A DNA stretch of 64,000 nt, from the NCBI GenBank assembly GCA_035610835.1, contig CM069446.1, positions 54,030,934 through 54,094,933 of the forward strand, in the 5' to 3' direction. Below are positions 11,955 through 23,559 of the stretch, piece after piece (the stretch's first letter is position 1; each line of letters starts with the position of its first letter). The notes beneath the pieces were generated by a model, which saw only the letters and a list, made by a program, of their open reading frames with translations, ran no database searches and was not told where the DNA came from. Source of the stretch: Ophiura sarsii. Taxonomy: Eukaryota > Echinodermata > Ophiuroidea > Amphilepidida > Ophiuridae. The translations under genes were made by a program, and so were the position numbers.

Positions 11955-14013
11955 CATAAGGGACGGGTCAAACTGCAACACATTTGACGCAGAAAAAAAA
12001 TGTCCAGCAATTTAGCCTAAAGAAATGAATGGACACCATAAAATGTGTACCGATTTGAATTTTTGGGATTTTTTTCACATTTTGAGCTACGTATGAAGTC
12101 TGTGTAGCTAACCGGTCAAACCGCAACATATTTGACGGAGAAGAAAAAAATCTGACAATTTAGCCTAAAAAATGACAGACACCATAAAATGTGTCCTGAT
12201 TTGATTTTTTGGATATGATTTCACATTTTGAGCTATGTATAAAGTCTGTGTAGCTAGCCGGTCATACTGCAACACATTTGACGGAGAAAAAAAAATCAGA
12301 CAATTTAGCCTAAAAAATGACAGACACCATAAAATGTGTCCTGATTTGATTTTTTGGACATGATTTCACATTTTGAGCTGCGTATAAAGTCTGTGTAGCT
12401 AACGGGTCAAACCGCAACACATTTGACGGAGAAAAAAACATTCCGGCAATTTAGCCTAAAAAATGGCGGACACCTTGAAATGTGTCCCAATTTGATTTTT
12501 TGGATATGATTTCACATTTTGAGCTACGTATGAAGTCTGTGTAGCTAGCCGGTCATACTGCAACACATTTGACGGAGAGAAAAAAAATCCGACAATTTAG
12601 CCTAAAAAATGACAAACACCATAAAATGTGTCCTGATTTGATTTTTTGGACATGATTTCACATTTTGAGCTGCGTATCAAGTCTGTGTAGCTAACGGGTC
12701 AAACCGCAACACATTTGACGGAGAAAAAAACATTCCGGCAATTTAGCCTAAAAAATGGCGGACACCATGAAATGTGTCCCGATTTGATTTTTTGGATATG
12801 ATTTCACATTTTGAGCTACGTATAAAGTCTGTGTAGCTAGCCGGTCATACTGCAACACATTTGACGGAGAAAAAAAAATCTGGCAATTTAGCCTAAAAAA
12901 TGACGGACACCATAAAAAGTGTCCCGATTTGATTTTTTGGATATGATTTCACTTTTTGAGCTACATATAAAGTCTGTGTAGCTAACGGGTCAAACCGCAA
13001 CACATTTGACTGGGAGAAAAAGAAATCTGGCAATTTAGCCTAAAAAATGACGGACACCATAATAATGTGTCCCGATTTGATTTTTTGGATTTGATTTCAC
13101 ATTTTGAGTTACGTATAAAGTCTGTGTAGCTAACGGGTCAAACTGCAACACATTTGACGGAGAAAAAATAATTCCGGCAATTTAGCCTAAAAAATGACAG
13201 ACCCCATAAAATGTGTCCCGATTTGATTGTTTGGATATGATTTCATTTTTTGAGCTGCGTATGTAGCTAACGGGTCAAACCGCAACACATTTGACGGAGA
13301 AAAAACATTCCGGCAATTTAGCCTAAAAAATGACACGACCCCATAAAATGTGTCACGATTTGATTGTTTGGATATGATTTCATTTTTTGAGCTGCGTATG
13401 TAGCTAACGGGTCAAACCGCAACACATTTGACGGAGAAAAAACATTCCGGCAATTTAGCCTAAAAAATGGTGGACACCATGAAATGTGTCCCGATTTCAT
13501 ATTTTGGATATGATTTCACATTTTGAGCTACATATAAAGTCTGTGTAGCTAGCCGGTCATACTGCAACACATTTGACGGAGAAAACAAATCCGACAATTT
13601 AGCCTAAAAAATGACAGACACCATAAAATGTGTCCTGATTTGACTTTTTGGACATGATTTCACATTTTGAGCTACGTATAAAGTCTGTGTAGCTAACCGG
13701 TCAAACCGCAACATATTTGACGGAGAAAACAAATCCGGCAATTTAGCCTAAAAAATGAGTGACACCATAAAATGTCTCCCGATTTGATTTTTTAGATATG
13801 ATTTCACTTTATGAGCTACGTATAAAGTCTGTGTAGCTAACTGGTCAAACCGCAACAAATTTGATGGAGAAAAAAATTCCGGCAATTTAGCCTAAAAAAT
13901 GACGGACACCATAAAATGTGTCCCGATTTGATTTTTTTGATATGATTTCACTTTTTGAGCTACGTGTAAAGTATGTGTATAATGAACTGATCAAACCGCA
14001 ACACATTTGACGT
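11955..14013 (+). repeat. Satellite array, 14 units of about 144-148 bp
   Basis: The marker TTTAGCC recurs at 12011, 12159, 12304, 12450, 12596, 12742, 12887, 13034, 13181, 13317, 13454, 13598, 13742 and 13886. Spacings are 144-148 bases except two of 136-137, which lack about 10 bases around AAAGTCTGTG. Between about 12110 and 12990 units alternate between AGCTAGCCGGTCATACTGC and AGCTAACGGGTCAAACCGC, a dimeric higher-order pattern. No coding potential. Confidence 0.95.
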
Positions 14014-14037
14014 ATCAAATGATGTTCGCATTTCAAA

Positions 14038-14195
14038 TTTTATCTCCAATATAAGTTTACATTAAATAATCGTGATTTAGCCGAAAAGGTGTTTTTAAGT
14101 AAGTAAGCTTATTTTTATTATTTTTGTTTATTATTTTGATGAATGAAATGATGGATAATTTTCAAATCAAATGTTTAGAGACATTTCGAGAATCA
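14038..14195 (+). repeat. Direct repeat flanking the satellite array, right copy
   Basis: Counterpart of 11398-11550. The array therefore lies between two copies of one ~150-base sequence, as expected if the satellite expanded inside a larger repeated unit. Confidence 0.75.
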
Positions 14196-15065
14196 AACTA
14201 TCCATTATAACAACACATCGCTAACAATGTGAGTGTGACAGTCATCGAATCTGGTTCCGCTGGGATCCTAAAGTACCAACCACATTAAACATGTCTACCG
14301 AAACCGCTCAACCAAAAACCATGCAACCCGATAACCGCAAAACCCGCGAACCGCGAAGCCCGAGAACCGCTCTAGTTCTCTTTATTTCAATATTTGCATA
14401 ATTAAGTACCTATATTCGAGACTTAATTTGAACTTAACCATACCTTAAATATGGGTTTGTGACCTATCAAATTAAAGCGTAAGACATACACAACAAAATG
14501 GTATGAGAACATTTTATGATTTTGTTTTTGTTTTTAAACTGCACATATTTAAGCAATGAGTATGCATTCTACACGCCCTCTTAGCTTTATTTGTATGCAA
14601 ACAAATGATTCACCAGGCATAACCACAGGGAACGTGCATTTGAGCACTGCACATGCCATTATGTGTGCAGTCATGCAAACTCCTACATACAAGGGATGTG
14701 TGTGGTTTCATAGACCAGCTCCCTAGAATGTGCTTCTTGACATCTCTTTAGGTCTTTATAAATTGGAGATGTATACTCAGCTGTGAAATCAAGGTCGGTT
14801 AAAAGCTAGCTTCTAGATGGCTGGGCCCTATACAGTTGTGAATGGTGGGTACTGAAGCAAAGACCAATTACAAAGGAGGTTTAATAGAAATGTATAACAA
14901 CATTAAAACTCACATACGGAGAGTAAATTATTTATTTGAACTTGAGTCATTTAAAAGCATTTGGATCACATACTGAATTGGTTTAATTTTCATTTTTCAT
15001 GGACCAAAAGGAGGTGGTGTATAACCAATTGAAATAAAGGGCGTTTATGGTAAGTTGCACTGTAG
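14196..15065. other. No gene recognised
   Basis: A short run of AACCGC/ACCCGCGAACCGC words occurs at 14305-14375. Nothing else is recognisable. Confidence 0.35.
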
Positions 15066-15625
15066 CAACTCACCTATTTTAACCGGCCAAGCATTCTGAA
15101 AGCGTCTTTCAAGAATGTTTTTAAACAAAACCTAGACACACCTCGGGGATGAAGGTTGAAGAAATCATTTCATATTTGGTCCATACATCAGATTTGATGA
15201 ACTTTCATTTATGAAGGTGATAATCAGGGGCGAAACTAACTTTTCTCTCTTCCATACCTCTTTAACTTCGTCGCATCCTTGACTTTATTCAGCTCATTAT
15301 ACTACGCTTTTAATGAAAGTGCAGTTTTACAATTTGGGAAACTTTCGTCTGTATTTTGGAAACACACATAGCTGTTATTGTAAGTTTGGTGCCAAAATAA
15401 TTCTACAAGTCTTCTCAATCCGATTTAATTATATTGCAAATTATTTATCTTGGAATACAAATTTTTGAAAAGGTTTCGAAACTTTTGGGACACCCTGTAG
15501 CATCTAATGTTTTGATTGTATGACAGTATAACTTAAAAAATTTCACTTATCGTGATTGTACTCACCTACGTGCATCAATACTTATCAAAGTTTGACCAGA
15601 CAGAACGTCATTATCTCATCAAGTT
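15066..15625 (+). repeat. Duplicated segment, uninterrupted copy
   Basis: Matches 28757-28800 and 29251-29775 and then resumes at 35198-35225. Shared words: ACACCTCGGGGAT, ATTTCATATTTGGTCCATAC and GCATCCTTGACTTTATT. Here ATCAAAGTTTGACCAGACAG is continuous, whereas in the other copy it is broken after TTTGACCA. This copy therefore preserves an empty insertion site. Confidence 0.75.
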
Positions 15626-15691
15626 CATAGCAAGATGCCTCTGGCCAACGAAAATTAAATTTCATGCAGTTCAGCATGCTTAGCACCACTA

Positions 15692-16743
15692 CAGGGTGTC
15701 TCAGAAAAAAATACAACGCGCCTTTAAAGAATTGTAACTTTCTGAATAAGAGTCAGAATAGAACTACCCAAACAACAAAATAAAGGCAAAATAGTTTGCA
15801 ATACTTGAAAGAAAACCGGATGTGATTCGGTTCAGTAATTCCAGAGAAATGAGCAATTACGTAACATTAGTCTGGGAACACTTCCATCCAAGTTTGCTCA
15901 TATTGAGTGAGTCAGACAATACATACATGAAATCAATACTTCTCTACAAAATGACATGGATTAACGTGTTTTTATGGTTCTAGATTGTATTTTACACCTA
16001 ATAATATGCCAGATGAGACCAAAGTTTAACACAATATATAAAATAAAAGTTGTCTAGATTAAATTCATCACATTTTATACTTAAGAGCAGTAACATTTAC
16101 AATTTGTAGGATAAGTTCAATCTTTTTATAACAATTGGAAACAAAATTATAGTAATTTTAGTAAATATGAACATTGTCGTTATTAAACCAAGTTCAAGAT
16201 CTAATAACATCGCGCATACAACTTATCAAGCTTCTAGTCTTTACATTTGCAACTTGAAGGCTGAAATCATGTATATTATAAAATTATCGCTAATTTTGCG
16301 CATGATGGTCAAATTATTAGTATCGCAATTGAAAACAAAATAAATGTTTGTTAACATTACAAGAGTATGGCCATATCTCTCTCCTTACAATGAGTTGTAT
16401 TGTTTTTGGTTTTCTGGGTGTTTTGAGTGTTATGATCGATTATTAAGTATTCTTAGATCACAAATTGAACTTTTTTATCATAGTGTTAAACAGTGCTGGC
16501 TAATTGAACATTAATGAGTAAGTAACCAGCCGCGCAAGTGAAAATCTGTCAAAATATGCAAACTTGGATGGAAGTGTTCCGTGACTACTCTTACGTAATC
16601 ACAGACATCTCCATAATTACTTAACAACATTAAACGCTGTTTTTTTTGCAATTGTAGAAAACTAATTTGGCCTCCTTTTACCGTTTGAATTTTAAAATTC
16701 AGATACTTAATTAGAAAGTTATGATCTTTTTTGAGACACCCTG
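15692..16743. mobile_element. DNA element with ~210-bp terminal inverted repeats (CAGGGTGTCTC ends)
   Basis: Left end CAGGGTGTCTCAGAAAAAA. The right end, on the opposite strand, reads CAGGGTGTCTCAAAAAAGA. The arms extend inward to CACTTCCATCCAAGTTTG at about 15880-15897, inverted at 16558-16575. The internal ~650 bases encode nothing recognised, so it is non-autonomous. A target duplication is not clear and the superfamily is not assigned. Confidence 0.75.
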
Positions 16744-17930
16744 CACAGTGCCCAACAGGCATTTCCCCCAGACTCAAACAAGCGGTACATGTGTTTACAG
16801 CTGCAGGTCGTCGGACATTCTTATACATGATACAAATAGGTTAATAACTTGGTCGCAGATATGAAAAAGAATTAAATCCCATCTAAAACTTACATAATGT
16901 TATTCAAAAATAAAGATTTTTAAAGAAAAACAAGATAGGACCGAATTGAAGTCACCTCAATTGTACTACTTGCAGCAGGATTTTCTTAAACACCCTTGTT
17001 TAACAACATTAGAGCTATATACATGTAATGTCAGTGGCAAACACTGAGTACAATCAATGACAAAAATCAGTGGTCATGTGATGAAAGTGAAGCATGCTGG
17101 CTTGTGTTGCTCAAGAAATCTTCATTGGCCTCTGGCATGGCTGTATGTAGACTAGTCTACTGGAAGTATACCCCTTTATGTACGGATAGAGGGCTCACTC
17201 ACTGTGACGGCTCCCAAAACCGCTTGCTCCATATTCTCTGATCTTACCCGGAGAAAAAGGGTCTACTTGCATTGGATTTGACTTTTCGACCTCCGTATAC
17301 TGTTACACTATCCTCATCCAAAAATCTGGATGAATGCGTAATGAGCATATTGTCCGTGTGGGGTTCAAAATTTACCAATGGCAGACACGATAAATACGAA
17401 GTATATGAATATTTATATACCTTCTTTGACTGTTTTGCAACTTTTGATAAATTCAAAATCCGGGTTCAAAATAGCCGCCGTCCGGTCTAAAATTGCAACT
17501 TTAGGACATTGGTCCTCGCCCAAAATATTTTCCTCAGAGATATAGCTACATTTCCGCATATGTAATTATTTCCATGCTATTTCCTATCTTTCAATATCGT
17601 GTAATAAAAAAACCTTTATACGTCCGGACAGGAGCAGATAGTTTGATCATTTTTTACGATACACTATAAACTCTAACACAGCCACAGAGATATCGCCTTC
17701 GCGTGTTTCTAGATGTACATACGGCAAATTCAATATAAGCGCGTTATGAAGGGGTGTGATACTATCGTGACGCGAATTATGCATAAAAAGCATCGTCCCT
17801 AGTAATCCCTAGAGTGCTTAAAGCGCAGTTCTTTGGTAAATCCAAGACCGTGTATTGGTCGGTTTTCGGATGGGAGCGGTTTTCGGCAAGGTGAAGTATC
17901 AGAGGGTGTTGTTCGATTGTGTGACAGTGA
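16744..17930. other. No gene recognised
   Basis: Short frames only; none has a recognisable domain. Confidence 0.35.
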
Positions 17931-17959
17931 AATTATACACGGTATACGAAGAAGACTAT

Positions 17960-19003
17960 TATCATGGCAGGTAATAGAGGAGGAGGCTAATCGCGACACT
18001 ACTCAAACAAACTATATGTTTATAGCCGCCTATTCATTGCTAGGCTTATAGTTAACGTCGTAAGAATAATCCTCCTTGAAGTGGCCTTTAAAGACTATTG
18101 TTTAGCCTCGATCGACCTCCATGCTCGAGCGGATTTGATGACACTTGTTTATCATGTCTATAGAGGCCTTGCACGTGCTTCGGTTGGCTTTACAGAAAGG
18201 AATCATCACGCGTCATTCACTGCAATGATGGCATAATCCATTCAGTTTATTCTTTGAATTGACGCGGGATTTTTGAAAGTGATGTAAACTCGCATGGATA
18301 CAAATGGGATTTTTAGCTTCTTATAGTTTTGGTGAACAAAGTTCAGTAGTCTGCCTCGATTCTGCTGTATGTATCAGAAATGTAGCAATATTTGATTCAA
18401 TATTACATTTTTCGGTCAACTTCGGTCACGATCATATCATCATAAATCGGTACGATATATGAGTAAGTTTATTTTGAACTATGTCTGAATTACAGGAAAT
18501 TGCAGGAAATATATGAAAATAACCAAATTGTCGGACTTATTTCTTAAGAATTCACAGTTTGGGAACCAAATTTCCCTAAACAGAATGACGTATTCAATAA
18601 TTCGTAACTTTACGAATATACCGCCGATTTCGGTAGAAGTTTTGCTGAAATGTTCGTTCTCTGAGATCTCTTTCGGTGGTGTAAAATATTATCACGCAAG
18701 CTTACGAGAGACCAAACATCCATTGTCTTAATTAAGAAAATAGATGTTATGCCCCTCGTACGTATGCGTGATAAAAGTTTACAAATAAAATCTAGAAACA
18801 CTTTAAGTGTGATACGTACACGGGACGTCAAAACCACTCGAGTGTGGAGGTTGATCGCGGCTATACACATGGCTTGAAAGGCCGATTCAAGGAGGATTAT
18901 TCTAACGATATACAATAGGGTGGTATTGATCATGAAAGAAGGGAATAGGATTAGAAATAAGGCTAATCTGCGATTCAGCTCCTCTTCTATTACCTGCCAT
19001 GCT
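17960..19003. mobile_element. Foldback element with ~175-bp inverted arms
   Basis: CATGGCAGGTAATAGAGGAG at about 17963 is inverted as CTCCTCTTCTATTACCTGCC at about 18980-18999. AGAATAATCCTCCTTGAA at 18064-18081 is inverted at 18888-18905. Arms are about 80% identical. No transposase is recognisable inside. Confidence 0.7.
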
Positions 19004-19135
19004 ATTATGTAGACGGGCTCCTCTCACCATTATGACTAGCTTGATCACGAAGGCAAGATCGACATTCCATATCCATTTTCATCATATGTTCAAATGTTCA
19101 TAGAATGTCACTGTCAATCTATATAATATCGAGCC

Positions 19136-19137
<2 letters not shown>

Positions 19138-19184
<47 letters not shown>
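19138..19184 (+). repeat. Poly-G tract, 47 bases
   Basis: Longest of about 15 G or C homopolymer runs in the window. Its length in the assembly is probably approximate. Confidence 0.9.
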
Positions 19185-19186
<2 letters not shown>

Positions 19187-19335
19187 CATGTATTTAATTT
19201 TAGTAGATTTTATTGTTTCCTTTAATGATTATATTTTTATGTGTAAAATTGTAAAATTGTTGTAATTCAGCTACTTTGTAATTGCTGCAAGAACAGTTTT
19301 TAATAAACCTTTTATGAATGAATGAATGAATGTTT
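19187..19335 (+). mobile_element. Retroelement 3' end with (TGAA)n tail
   Basis: AT-rich stretch ending TTTTTAATAAACCTTTTATG followed by four ATGA-type repeats, as in 3' tails of non-LTR elements. No reverse transcriptase sequence is attached, so it is a 5'-truncated copy. Confidence 0.45.
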
Positions 19336-20145
19336 CGTCTTCATGAATTGAAAGAATTCCAAGATTGGTTATGGCGAACATTGTACTTTCATCAGATTGC
19401 TAAATTCATAAGATTTTGGCAGTTCAACCAGGGATTCTATTAATTTTGGGATAGGTAAGTCCTATACTGACGTACGTATCGAAAACGGTCCCTTTTGCAT
19501 ATTTGCAAAAATTAGGGTAATCGTCCGTAATGCGTCCGTGACCGGCGCTGACGTCATTTTTGGTCAGCATATAATTGGTGGCGCTGTTCTCGCGGTAGAT
19601 TTACACACAGCAAAATTAGGGGGGGGGGGGGGGCTGGGGTACCGCGCCATTTTGCAATATTTTGCGAAATTGATCGTGGTTATCACGTGATACGTATCGT
19701 GGACAAATAATTTACACTGTTTTAACGAAATGCACTGTGGGATTGTGTCACAAGCCTAAAATCATAGAGGTCGCAAACCCGGTCGCAAACTTGCTTATAA
19801 TTGAGCCTAGCTATAACAAGCTAAAAGTGACATCTCTGAATGTATTACCAAAGTGTGCAAAGGAGAAATTGTTGGACACACTGGTAAAATGGTTTTACAA
19901 CAAGTTTTGCTATCATATCAAACTGAACTCAAGTTAAATCACTCTATTTATCGAGCAATAATATAATTGTTTACGCATTTTAATTGTTTAGATACAAAGT
20001 TAAATAAATCAAGGATACATTTATGATAGATAAATAAATAAAAAGAAAACTATAAACGCATGGGTGGCATTTATAATTGATAAAAATTGACATAACAATG
20101 ATGTTACATTAATCTACCATCAAGTTTAAAAAATAGAAAAATAAA
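19336..20145. other. No gene recognised
   Basis: Contains a poly-G run at 19619-19633. No supported coding sequence. Confidence 0.35.
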
Positions 20146-20149
20146 AGGA

Positions 20150-20220
20150 ATTTTCGAACCCGTGAATTCCGATTGCCAACGACACGGCCAACCTACGCAC
20201 GCCACAGAGATCCACGACTT
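20150..20220 (-). repeat. tRNA-like (SINE-head-like) sequence
   Basis: On the minus strand a B-box-like CACGGGTTCGAAAAT follows a weak A-box-like stretch (TGGCGTGCGTAGG) at tRNA-like spacing. Acceptor stems do not pair cleanly, so this is a SINE fragment or tRNA relic and not a tRNA gene. Confidence 0.4.
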
Positions 20221-20489
20221 GTTGTGATAGTTTTATTATTTAACCATGTCCATTTATTTATAACGAACGGATTTTTATTGTGCCATTTTTGCCAAATGTG
20301 TGTGTTGCTCTCGCACAAAATGTGTTTGTAATTTGATTATAATCCTTATTTTTAAAAGAACGGTAATTTTTTTTGACATTTTCGAGAAAAAAATGGCGTA
20401 ACTGATACGGTAAACGCCAGCAGTGTGGTGTCCGCGTGGGCAAGCATACAGATGATGCTAAGCAAATCCAGCATATAAAACAAAAGTGC

Positions 20490-20560
20490 TCCTAATGGGG
20501 CTCGAACCCACAACCTTTCGCTCCTCGTGTCGACTTTCTATCCACGACACCAACAGTGCT
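20490..20560 (-). repeat. tRNA-like (SINE-head-like) sequence with T-run
   Basis: On the minus strand a good B box (GTGGGTTCGAGCCCC) is followed by AGGAGCACTTTT, a pol III style T4 terminator. The A box (TGGTGTCGTGG) is poor. Probably a tRNA-derived repeat. Confidence 0.45.
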
Positions 20561-22090
20561 AATTGGAAAAATGTATCGCAAATAATTTATTTATATCATG
20601 GGTCATGGGTTAATGCACTGTGTTACATTCTACAATCCCGGCCGCCACCCTGTTCAAAGGCACACAAAAGTGGACTTATTTTAATTCTGGGGTGTGTGGA
20701 TCGTGTTTTTTTATCAAATTGGTTAGATATCCGTCCATTTTAGAACATCTGAAATTTAAAGTGCACCCACACACCCGGGAAAGTATGCTGCCAAGGGCAT
20801 ATATTTTGCACGTAAATCCAGAAAATAATCCCGCATTTTGAGCAATATTTACCAGCTGTCAGAACCGTATGCCGCTTTACCAAGCATTCTTTCGCACTTT
20901 GTGGTGAATAACTTGGACGAGTCAACGAGCTATTCTGGACCAGTGTACGACTTGACCTGTATTTGATCATGATAGGTAGGAACAACACAATTTATGAATT
21001 GAGAATATTTCTAACCCGAACCTTTTTAAAAGGAAATATATCAGTTGAACCATGGACCTCTGCATTTCTCAAACACTAGACTATATCGAGGGGTTTATGG
21101 TCACTTTTTTTTACCTCGGCACCCATAAAAGGGGCTTTTGTTTCATTTTTTTTCTTGTCTTTATGCTATTGTATTTGTGTAACCCTCTATGAGATTGAGT
21201 TGTGTTTGGGCTTATGTTAAAGGTTATTTAATAACCTTAAATAATCTGAGGGAGTGGATAAGGAGGAGGAGGAGGAGGAGGAGATAACTGTCTAATATAT
21301 GGGTGAAAATGGGACGTTGTCCAGTAATAGAGCTGTCTAATTCTTAGTCTTATGTCAGTTTAGTTCTAAATGATGCAAAAATACTTCACATCACTTACTT
21401 AAAGTATCAATAAGCTAACTAATTTTCAAATCTGATTAACGAAGTAGGATGAACCATGTGCATATAGTCACAAATCCGTTTTGTCTAGGTTCCAACATTT
21501 TGAAAAGAGTTATTTTTAATTATAATCTTATCTTATCTTAAAAGGCTCTGATTTTTAATGTAAAAGACATTGTATTTGCATAAATTAGTTATTTTTCCAG
21601 TATTTAAAATGTCATATTTTGACCACCCTGTGCATATATATTTCCTAATAAGCTGACCAATTAATATGATATATGGGTGGATGGGTAATTTACTCAATTA
21701 CAACAAAAACATGCCTAGCCTTTAAATATCTCCTGCATTTAGACAATGGAAGACAAAAAGGAAATCATCATTTTGCATTATGTTTAGGTCACCCTGTATA
21801 TTTGATTTCGAGTTACCATATTTACAATCCTTAAGATTATAAGCTTTCCAAATATATATGGTTTCATACCCTTTAGATGTACACCTTTTGATATATTCTA
21901 CTGAAACTGCATGAAATAGACCCATGTAACCCAAATGTAGCTCAGGTTGAAAACCATGACCTCAACAGGCTAGGACATGATTTTAATCCCTCTTAAACAT
22001 TACGGTATAAAGCATTTATGATACCACGCCAGTAAATAATAAACAATCAGCTTTTTTCTCATAAGGTTTCAGCACTGGCGAATTAATAAT
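20561..22090. other. No gene recognised
   Basis: Contains a (GGA)n run at 21257-21282 and the element ends GACCACCCTGTG (about 21620) and GTCACCCTGTAT (about 21788), remnants of CAGGGTG-ended elements. No supported coding sequence. Confidence 0.4.
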
Positions 22091-22450
22091 AAAATGTAAT
22101 CAGGAAAGGTACGTATTGCTCCCAAATGATTGAAGTTGTTAATTAATCCTGATTTTAGAACCATTAGCTAATACAACAGTGCAAAAAACACATTTTCAAT
22201 GCATTTTGTAGATTTTGCAGGTACATTTTGATTGTAAATGTTCTGTAAATGTTCTGGCCACATTTCTGTTGATTGAGGGCGGTTCAACAACTCTCCTAAT
22301 TCAAGGGCTTAATACTCGGCTGTTTCTGGGTCATTGCATATAATTCTTGTGATTAAATTATCAAAAATATCATAAATTTGCAGGTAAATGTCAAATTGAA
22401 AAATCCACTAAGCGTCTTTATAAGCGAGAAAATTGGTTTTTTACCCTTAA
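22090..22450 (+). repeat. Dispersed repeat family B, copy 1
   Basis: Related to 52965-53340 in the same orientation: TAATCAGGAA, GTACnTATTGC, AAATGATT, CAGTGCAAAAA, ATTTTG and TTGAAAAATCCA occur in the same order. Confidence 0.5.
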
Positions 22451-22574
22451 TCAAATAGGCAAGGTATTTACTAGTGTGGTATCTTATTATGATCAGTACA
22501 TACAATTAGGAATAGAACTGCGACACACATGATCGTCCACCCTGAGTCGACAGTCATGTGGTTATTTTCATTGT

Positions 22575-22987
22575 AGAGCACGTGTGGTCCAGTGGATCAG
22601 AAGCAAGTCTCACGATCATAGGTTTGTGAGTTCGAGCCCCACTGCGGTCAACGTGTTTGTATCCTTGGGCAAGGTACTTAGTCTCAATTGTCTCGTGGTT
22701 CGGAAAGTCACGTAAAGCCGGTGGTCCCGTGTATTCAGACGCTTCACCCTGAACACGTTAAATAGTCACAGACCTTATCGTTAAGAGTAGGGGATCATCC
22801 CGGGCCTGTTACTTGTGCATTTAAGGTAGTCACAGTCGTTGTACTGATAGGACCCTGCGCCATAATAGGCTGCAACCGTGGTTCTGACTATCCTAGGAAT
22901 AAATTGTAAAGCGCTTTGAGATATATGTATGTATGTAAAAAGCGCTATATAAATGCCGTGTATTATTATTATTATTATTATTATTAC
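22575..22987 (+). mobile_element. tRNA-derived SINE, near complete
   Basis: The 5' part has an A-box-like TGTGGTCCAGTGG and a B box GAGTTCGAGCCCC, so it derives from a tRNA. The body contains CCTTGGGCAAGGTACTTAGT and GTCTCGTGGTTCGG. The 3' end reads AAGCGCTATATAAATGCC followed by (ATT)n. That tail resembles the 3' ends of the L2/CR1-type LINE fragments at 36.6 and 45.1 kb, consistent with mobilisation by such a LINE. A second copy at 41975 is split by a transposon. Confidence 0.8.
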
Positions 22988-23536
22988 TGCACATTGATAC
23001 ATGATTCAACATGAGCCGTTATCCGTTGTCATGGTTTAGGGTATGTGTGGGAGATAACAGAATGATTAGCCTTTGAAGTTTATACCCATCGCCATTTTTA
23101 AAACCACTCAAAAAGTTCTAAGCGAGCGGTTGTACCCATGGCGACATAAGTTTACTCCATATTCAAGGGAGCCGTCCAAGGGTAATAGTTCTGACCGAGC
23201 CACTCAAATGCCAATGATTCGTCTTTCAATGCAGTATATGTAAGGGTAAGAACACTATAATATTTTGAGTCAAATAAATGTCAGATATAGAATGTTGTTG
23301 TCTGGTGTTAGGTAGATTGGATGTCATTATGAAATGAGCACTTGAAATTATTTGAAAAATACTCGTCTCCATGAACTTTGAGCACAGTCGCGTATTGAAT
23401 CTATACCTAATTAAAGGAGCCTTTTAAATATACATGATGGATGCCAAACTCAGGTATAAACCAAACGATGATTTGTAATGGTACTACGATTATTGTTGTG
23501 GCAATTAAAATGATAACATCCGTTAAATTCTTGCAG

Positions 23537-23559
23537 GTCTTTTAAGTAAAGCAACCGCA
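23537..23559 (+). other. 5' UTR remnant after conserved intron acceptor, BTB copy 2
   Basis: The acceptor TTCTTGCAG ends at 23536; 23 bases of leader follow before the ATG, the same spacing as in copy 1. Conservation of the acceptor argues that neither gene is a processed retrocopy of the other. Confidence 0.45.

Noticed and set aside
11435..12015. Frames of 79-140 codons on both strands rich in CDNLVQP or RKVAQ
   Set aside because: They translate the GGTTGCG minisatellite in several frames at once.
11955..14013. CRISPR-like array of regular repeats
   Set aside because: Units of 144-148 bases are similar along their whole length, with no unique spacers and no cas genes. It is an animal satellite.
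16511..16828. 105-codon minus-strand frame
   Set aside because: It lies over the right arm of the inverted-repeat element at 15692-16743 and has no domain.
20490..20560. tRNA gene on the minus strand
   Set aside because: The B box is good but the A box and acceptor stem are poor. The same applies at 20150 and 47577, so all were called tRNA-derived repeats.
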